Under the pieces are notes generated by a model. It worked only from the letters and a program-made list of their open reading frames with translations, did no database searches and had not been told where the DNA came from. Below, in pieces: positions 7,531 through 11,758 of a stretch of DNA of 11,758 nucleotides. Made by a program: the position numbers and the translations under genes. The stretch's first letter is position 1; every line of letters begins with the position of its first letter. Source of the DNA: Candidatus Desulfofervidaceae bacterium (GTDB lineage Bacteria > Desulfobacterota > Desulfofervidia > Desulfofervidales > Desulfofervidaceae); contig JAGHCL010000070.1 of the NCBI GenBank assembly GCA_021160485.1, positions 1 through 11,758 of the forward strand, given 5' to 3'.

Positions 7531-8657
7531 AAAGAGACTATTACGAAATTTTAGGCATACCACGCACCGCTACTCAGGAAGAGATAAAGCGCGCTTACCG
7601 CAAACTTGCCTTAAAATATCACCCGGATAGGAACCCGGGGGATAAGGAAGCAGAGGAAAGATTTAAAGAAATAGCTGAGGCCTACGATGTCTTACGTGAT
7701 CCAGAAAAACGGGCGATTTATGACCGCTATGGACATGAAGGTTTAAGTGGCCAAGGTGTTTCTCCGACACATTTTAGGGATTTTGACGACATTTTTACCA
7801 CATTCAGTGAGATTTTTGATGAGTTTTTTGGTTTTCGTCCCCGACAGCGGGGAAGAATGCCAGAGGCAGGGGCAGATTTAAGATACGACCTAGAGATAGA
7901 CTTTGAAGAAGCCGTTTTGGGGACAGAAAAACAGATAATTCTCCCCAAGCGAGTTACTTGTCCATCTTGCAATGGCTCTGGTGCCCAACCGGGATATGGA
8001 CCTCAACCCTGTCCGTTTTGCCATGGACGGGGGCAAATTTATCAGTCTCACGGTTTTTTGAAAATAGGCACAACTTGTCCTAAGTGTCATGGAGAAGGTT
8101 ATATTATTACTCATCCCTGCAATAAATGCCAGGGGAGGGGATGGGTAAAAGAGGAGAAAAAAATCAATGTCCGCATTCCTCCTGGCGTGGATACAGGCAC
8201 TCGATTACGCATTCAGGGAGAAGGAGAAGCTGGGCTTTATGGTGGGCCTTCAGGTGACCTCTATATTGTTATTCATGTCAAACCCCATCCTTTTTTCTTA
8301 AGAGATGGGGATGACATTATCTGTGAAATTCCTATTTCCTTTGCCCAGGCGGCCTTAGGAGATGAAATTGAAGTGCCTACCCTTAAAGGTTTGCAAAAGA
8401 TAAAAGTCCTACCTGGCACCCAACCAGGAGCGACTTTTAGGTTAAGAAATATGGGGGTGCCCCATTTGGGGAGAAAGGGACAGGGAGACCAAATTGTCCG
8501 GGTTATCATAAAGGTGCCTACTAACCTTACTCCTCGCCAAGTCGAGCTTTTACAGGAGTTTGAAAAAATAGAAGAAGAGAAAAAGACCATGCCCTATAAG
8601 GGTTTCTGGGAGAAGGTTAAGGACTATTTCAAGATAAAACTCCAAGGTGAAAAGTAA
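7527..8657 (+). CDS. dnaJ: Chaperone protein DnaJ
   Basis: This 376-residue type I J-domain co-chaperone should bind unfolded proteins and stimulate the ATPase of DnaK. The J domain covers about 1-68, with HPD at 32-34. The following linker contains the expected [17 protein letters not shown] segment (87-103) but is poorer in glycine than the usual G/F region. Four zinc-binding CxxCxGxG motifs are complete: CPSCNGSG (145-152), CPFCHGRG (162-169), CPKCHGEG (184-191) and CNKCQGRG (198-205). The two client-binding barrel domains follow to about 345, and the protein ends in a short basic tail ([11 protein letters not shown]). Length is normal. dnaK and grpE are not in the window. The start at ATGA gives the classic [10 protein letters not shown]; the local AAGGA is only one base from the ATG, so translation is probably coupled to the upstream gene. 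Confidence 0.96.
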   Translation: MKRDYYEILGIPRTATQEEIKRAYRKLALKYHPDRNPGDKEAEERFKEIAEAYDVLRDPEKRAIYDRYGHEGLSGQGVSPTHFRDFDDIFTTFSEIFDEFFGFRPRQRGRMPEAGADLRYDLEIDFEEAVLGTEKQIILPKRVTCPSCNGSGAQPGYGPQPCPFCHGRGQIYQSHGFLKIGTTCPKCHGEGYIITHPCNKCQGRGWVKEEKKINVRIPPGVDTGTRLRIQGEGEAGLYGGPSGDLYIVIHVKPHPFFLRDGDDIICEIPISFAQAALGDEIEVPTLKGLQKIKVLPGTQPGATFRLRNMGVPHLGRKGQGDQIVRVIIKVPTNLTPRQVELLQEFEKIEEEKKTMPYKGFWEKVKDYFKIKLQGEK

Positions 8658-8659
8658 AG

Positions 8660-9151
8660 ATGCGTTTTACTCATTTAGACGAACATGGGCAGGTGTGCAT
8701 GGTGGACGTGAGTGATAAAAAAGAAACTCTCCGTGAGGCAATAGCCCGCGGGCGAGTGTATATGCAGCCTGAAACCCTAAAGCTGATTACCGCTGGTCAG
8801 GTTAAAAAAGGTGATGTTTTTACCACGGCTAAAATCGCTGGAATCATGGCGGCGAAAAGGACGAGTGAACTAATTCCGATGTGTCATCCTTTAAATATTA
8901 CCCATATAGATATAAAGTTCAGTCCCCTTGCCGATAAAAATGCGGTTGAAATAGAAAGTGTGGTCAAAATTACTGGACGCACTGGTGTAGAAATGGAAGC
9001 CCTAACAGCGGTATCTGTGGCTGCTTTGACCATTTATGATATGTGTAAGGCGGTGGACAAAGGCATGACCATTGCTGATATTCATCTCATTAAGAAAACA
9101 GGCGGCAAGAGTGGGACTTATATAGCGGAGGAAGAGGATGAACATCGTTAA
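8660..9151 (+). CDS. moaC: Cyclic pyranopterin monophosphate synthase MoaC
   Basis: MoaC acts in the cytoplasm in the first stage of molybdenum (or tungsten) cofactor synthesis. It turns the product of MoaA, 3',8-cyclo-7,8-dihydro-GTP, into cyclic pyranopterin monophosphate. All landmark motifs are present: [20 protein letters not shown] (49-68), IPMCHPL (72-78), [20 protein letters not shown] (109-128) and KTGGKSG (146-152). The residues known to matter in E. coli (Lys51, His77, Asp128, Lys131) correspond here to K50, H76, D127 and K130, so the enzyme should be active. At 163 residues it is full length. No other moa gene is nearby, so the pathway partners lie elsewhere. A Shine-Dalgarno AAGGTG (8644-8649) sits in the end of dnaJ. 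The gene overlaps hisD by 14 nt. Confidence 0.96.
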   Translation: MRFTHLDEHGQVCMVDVSDKKETLREAIARGRVYMQPETLKLITAGQVKKGDVFTTAKIAGIMAAKRTSELIPMCHPLNITHIDIKFSPLADKNAVEIESVVKITGRTGVEMEALTAVSVAALTIYDMCKAVDKGMTIADIHLIKKTGGKSGTYIAEEEDEHR

Positions 9152-10433
9152 ATTGAAAGATAAAAGACAGCTAGAGGAGTTTAAAGAAAAATGGCAACAA
9201 AGGGGAGTTATCCCGGTTGAGATATTAAAAATAGTGCTCCAGATATTAGCAGATGTAAAAGAGAAAAAGGACAAAGCCATCATAGATTACACCCTGCGCT
9301 TTGACGCCATAGACTTGCGTCAGGTAGGAATGGAAATTCCTAAAGAGGAAATAGAGAAGGCTTATGCTGAGAGCAAAGAGATAGTTCCTGTGTTAGAAGA
9401 AGCGGCAAGGCGTATAGCCACCTTTCATGCTAAGGGATTGCCTCGAAACTGGTTTACAACAGATGGTTATGGGAATGTTTTAGGACAAAAGATTACGGCG
9501 GTAGATAAAGTAGGCGTATATTGTCCAGGGGGAAAAGCAGCTTATCCTTCTACAGTATTAATGAATGTGATTGCCGCCCGCGTGGCGGGGGTAAAGGAAG
9601 TAATTATGTGTGTGCCTACCCCTAGGGGAGAGATTTGTCCAGCAGTGTTGGCTGCGGCCAAAATAGCGGGGGCGGATAGGGTTTTTCGCATCGGAGGAGC
9701 ACAGGCCATCGCGGCGATGGCTTATGGCACGGAGACCGTTCCTAAAGTGGATTTTATTTGTGGTCCAGGGAATATTTATGTCGCCGCCGCCAAAAAACTT
9801 GTATTTGGCGAAGTAGGTATTGATATGATAGCAGGACCAAGTGAAATTGCTATTGTAGCTGATGGTACTGTTTCGCCTGCCTGGTGTGCGGCTGATTTGC
9901 TTTCCCAGGCCGAGCATGATGAGATGGCCAGCTCTATTTTAATTACTCCCTCAGAGGACTACGCCCAGATGGTTTTAAAAGAAATTGAAATACAGCTTAA
10001 CACCCTTTCGCGGGGATCCATTGCCAAGGTTGCTCTAGAGAAACAGGGAGTTGTTTTTATTGTGTCTGATTTGAAAACAGCAGTGGAGGTTGTCAATACC
10101 ATTGCCCCCGAACACTTGGAGCTCTTAGTAGCTGATCCCTTTGCTCTTTTAGACAGGATTAACCATGCTGGAGCCATCTTTTTGGGCCAATTTGCCTCTG
10201 AACCTATTGGCGATTATATTGCCGGTCCTAATCATACTCTGCCTACAGGAGGAACAGCCCGTTTTTCCTCAGTGTTATCAGCAGAGACCTTCCTTAAACG
10301 CTCCAGTGTTTTATACATTTCTCCAATGGGTGTTAAAGTTTTAGGAGAAAAGGCCGTAAAACTGGCTTATACTGAAGGTCTTACGGCGCATGCGGCGAGC
10401 GTGGAGCGGAGATTGAAGGTAGATAAATCTTAA
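9138..10433 (+). CDS. hisD: Histidinol dehydrogenase
   Basis: HisD catalyses the last two steps of histidine synthesis, oxidising L-histidinol to L-histidine with two NAD+ in the cytoplasm; it needs zinc. The 431-residue sequence carries the expected blocks: [19 protein letters not shown] (126-144), [15 protein letters not shown] (184-198), [11 protein letters not shown] (206-216), [12 protein letters not shown] (231-242), SQAEHDE (256-262), APEHLEL (323-329) and [19 protein letters not shown] (358-376). The zinc ligands match E. coli: Q257, H260, D359 and H418. The catalytic Glu-His pair is E325-H326. The gene is complete. GGAGG at 9127-9131 fixes the ATG, which lies inside moaC. No other his gene is present, so hisD is detached from the rest of its pathway here. 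Its last 53 bases, including the H418 codon, overlap the oppositely oriented kinase gene. Confidence 0.96.
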   Translation: MNIVKLKDKRQLEEFKEKWQQRGVIPVEILKIVLQILADVKEKKDKAIIDYTLRFDAIDLRQVGMEIPKEEIEKAYAESKEIVPVLEEAARRIATFHAKGLPRNWFTTDGYGNVLGQKITAVDKVGVYCPGGKAAYPSTVLMNVIAARVAGVKEVIMCVPTPRGEICPAVLAAAKIAGADRVFRIGGAQAIAAMAYGTETVPKVDFICGPGNIYVAAAKKLVFGEVGIDMIAGPSEIAIVADGTVSPAWCAADLLSQAEHDEMASSILITPSEDYAQMVLKEIEIQLNTLSRGSIAKVALEKQGVVFIVSDLKTAVEVVNTIAPEHLELLVADPFALLDRINHAGAIFLGQFASEPIGDYIAGPNHTLPTGGTARFSSVLSAETFLKRSSVLYISPMGVKVLGEKAVKLAYTEGLTAHAASVERRLKVDKS

Positions 10434-11758
10434 AGGTGCTACCTTTACCAGGCTTCCTTACCAGTTCAATTTTTCCTTCATGTTCACTGATAATCTTGTG
10501 GACAATGGCCAATCCCAAACCGCTACCTTGTGATTTGGTGGTAAAAAATGGTTCAAAAATACGCTCCTGAATGTCGGGAGGGATGCCAATTCCTGTATCG
10601 CTTACATTCACCTTTACCATATTACCCAGTAATTCCATAGTTACTGTTATTTTTCCCCCTTGGGGCATGGCTTCTTTGGCATTGGTGAATAAATTTAAAA
10701 AGAGGCGTTTTAAATCCTCTTTACTTCCCCTCACATAAACTTCAGGCGGTATTTGGGTTTCAATTTCAATGTTTTGACCTCTAATCCCGGCCTTAAATAA
10801 AGTAACCGTGTCTTTAATTAGACTGGATAAGTCTAATTTTGTTTTCTCTTTAATCGGACGGGAATAACTTAAAAAGTCGGAGATGAGTAAATTCAATCTT
10901 TTCGTTTCTTTAAGGGCAAGCTCCATTAGCATTTTCATATCTGGCGAAATATTGCTTTCTTTTTGCAACATCTGCATGCAGCCACTAATGGAAGTAAGAG
11001 GCGTTCTAATTTCATGGGCCATATGGGCTGCAAGTTCACCAAGTAAACTTAATTTTTCTACCCGCTTAAGATTGGTTAAGTCCTGAAAGACAAAGACCTT
11101 TCCAACATAGTGCCCATCTTCATTAACAAGAGAAGAGAGGCTTAACCCTAAATAAACCACCTTTCCATCTGGTCTGACAAACGAAAATTCAGTTCGCTGC
11201 GGAGAGATGGAGTTTAAATGAGGGAATAATTTGTTAATTGGTTGTCCCCGTAAAGACTTACTGCTATGGCCACTGATAAATTCAGCGGCTGGATTCATGT
11301 ATAAAATCCGATTTTTTTTATCCACCGTCACAACCCCAGTTTGGATGCTTTCCAGAACACTTTTATGTAAGGTTTCTAAAAATTTAAGTTTTTTTTGTGA
11401 TTTTTCCAATTTTCCCAGCAAAAGGCTGCTTAAAAAAGCAATAGCAAAAAAAGCTCCGAAGTTTACTAAAAGAGTAAGAAGTATATCTTCACCCGGTTTT
11501 TCTCCTAGAGAAGGAATAATATCAAAGTATTCTAAGTCCATAAGACCACCATAGAGAACACAACTTATTGCTGCCATGATAAAGGCCCCACGTTTACGGA
11601 AGAAAAAGGCCGCAGCAATAATGACGAAGATATATAAAATAGAGAAAAAGCTGTTTGCTCCACCCGTAATGTAAACAAGAGTAGTAACTGAAAAAGGGGC
11701 AAGGGCAATGGCAAAATAGACAAGAAGAGTAATTTTATCTTTTTGCCAAAGGATCCAA
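10381..11758 (-). CDS. PilS-like membrane sensor histidine kinase (5' end outside window)
   Basis: This is a two-component sensor kinase in the inner membrane. An ATG at 11575-11577 is available, but the frame stays open to the window edge and the extra 60 residues are hydrophobic and family-like (for example LVYITGGANSFFSILYIF and FFFRKRGAFI). The true start is therefore beyond 11758. At least four membrane helices are visible. Counting from the internal Met, a PAS domain spans about 75-170 and can sense a small molecule or redox state. The H-box HEIRTPL has the phosphorylated H188, the N-box has N299, and the ATP lid motifs are DTGIGIP (327-333), FEPFFTTK and GSGLGLAI (351-358). The catalytic core is complete. 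The membrane layout recalls PilS, the sensor that pairs with PilR to control sigma-54-dependent type IV pilin genes. No response regulator follows it; one could lie off-window. The final residues [11 protein letters not shown] run past the normal kinase end, antisense to hisD. Confidence 0.9.
   Translation of the reverse strand, partial: WILWQKDKITLLVYFAIALAPFSVTTLVYITGGANSFFSILYIFVIIAAAFFFRKRGAFIMAAISCVLYGGLMDLEYFDIIPSLGEKPGEDILLTLLVNFGAFFAIAFLSSLLLGKLEKSQKKLKFLETLHKSVLESIQTGVVTVDKKNRILYMNPAAEFISGHSSKSLRGQPINKLFPHLNSISPQRTEFSFVRPDGKVVYLGLSLSSLVNEDGHYVGKVFVFQDLTNLKRVEKLSLLGELAAHMAHEIRTPLTSISGCMQMLQKESNISPDMKMLMELALKETKRLNLLISDFLSYSRPIKEKTKLDLSSLIKDTVTLFKAGIRGQNIEIETQIPPEVYVRGSKEDLKRLFLNLFTNAKEAMPQGGKITVTMELLGNMVKVNVSDTGIGIPPDIQERIFEPFFTTKSQGSGLGLAIVHKIISEHEGKIELVRKPGKGSTFKIYLPSISAPRSPHAP
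10431..10447. repeat. Short hairpin at the hisD stop codon
   Basis: TAAAGGTGCTACCTTTA has perfect 7-base arms around a 3-base loop, and its first three bases are the hisD stop codon. It also lies inside the kinase coding region on the other strand. An alternative pairing exists between AAGGTAG (10416-10422) and CTACCTT (10439-10445), which would exclude the first. There is no immediate T-run on either strand, so it is not a standard intrinsic terminator. It could protect or pause the hisD transcript end, or be coincidental. Confidence 0.3.

Larger units (their letters stand above)
2575..10433 (+). other. Probable nine-gene operon
   Basis: Nine genes run in one direction with junctions of +1, +2, -4, +3, -8, -4, +2 and -14 nt (positive values are gaps, negative values overlaps). 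No junction leaves room for a terminator or a stand-alone promoter. Clear Shine-Dalgarno sequences such as AAGGAGG (5592-5598, 6855-6861) lie inside the preceding genes. Co-transcription and translational coupling are therefore likely. The order is an ABC transporter module of four genes, then rpoZ, a TPR-like protein, dnaJ, moaC and hisD. Internal promoters inside coding sequence cannot be excluded and would make sense for rpoZ. Confidence 0.8.

Noticed and set aside
8273..8590. 105-codon open frame antisense to dnaJ
   Set aside because: It lies wholly within the conserved dnaJ client-binding domain and has no independent support.
9558..9917. 119-codon open frame antisense to hisD
   Set aside because: It overlaps the most conserved hisD blocks, its translation has no recognisable features, and there is no ribosome binding site; it is a shadow frame.
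11575..11577. ATG as the true start of the histidine kinase
   Set aside because: It falls inside a membrane region; 60 further in-frame residues reach the window edge without a stop and contain PilS-like helices.
1..11758. CRISPR array, insertion sequence, tRNA, phage or defence genes
   Set aside because: No regularly spaced repeats, transposase or integrase motifs, or cloverleaf sequences were seen; all long frames are explained by core-type genes.

Overview
The window is 11.8 kb of gene-dense, moderately AT-rich bacterial chromosome. There are no insertion sequences, CRISPR arrays, rRNA or tRNA genes that I can see. The genes combine a Gld-type ABC transporter, RNA polymerase omega, DnaJ, MoaC, HisD, an MscS-family channel and a PilS-like histidine kinase. 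Proteins are lysine/glutamate rich and spacing is very tight. This would fit an anaerobic, possibly thermophilic, member of the Desulfobacterota (former Deltaproteobacteria) or a relative. That placement is inference from gene style only; no phylogenetic marker was compared.

Layout. (1) Positions 1-51 may hold the last 16 codons of a forward-strand gene that runs in from the left; this is weak. (2) 44-2341, minus strand: a large secreted-then-membrane protein with a long periplasmic helical domain and a C-terminal MscS channel module. (3) 2342-2574: the only real intergenic region, a divergent promoter region of 233 bases. (4) 2575-10433, plus strand: nine genes in one unbroken head-to-tail array, with no gap above 3 nt and four overlaps. 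The order is gldA-like ATPase, gldF-like permease, GldG-family protein, DUF4340 protein, rpoZ, an uncharacterised TPR-like protein, dnaJ, moaC, hisD. (5) 10381-11758, minus strand: a PilS-like membrane histidine kinase whose 5' end lies beyond the window and whose 3' end overlaps hisD by 53 nt.

How the genes work together. The first four genes of the array plausibly form one inner-membrane complex: a cytoplasmic ATPase, a six-helix permease and two membrane-anchored proteins with large extracytoplasmic domains. Its substrate is not known from sequence. The remaining five are housekeeping genes (transcription, protein folding, molybdenum cofactor and histidine synthesis) that appear to be co-transcribed with it, probably from a promoter in the 2342-2574 region. 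I see no clearly novel defence or mobile system. The points most worth a second look are the uncharacterised repeat protein between rpoZ and dnaJ, the transporter module fused into a housekeeping operon, and the convergent overlap at the hisD/kinase 3' ends.
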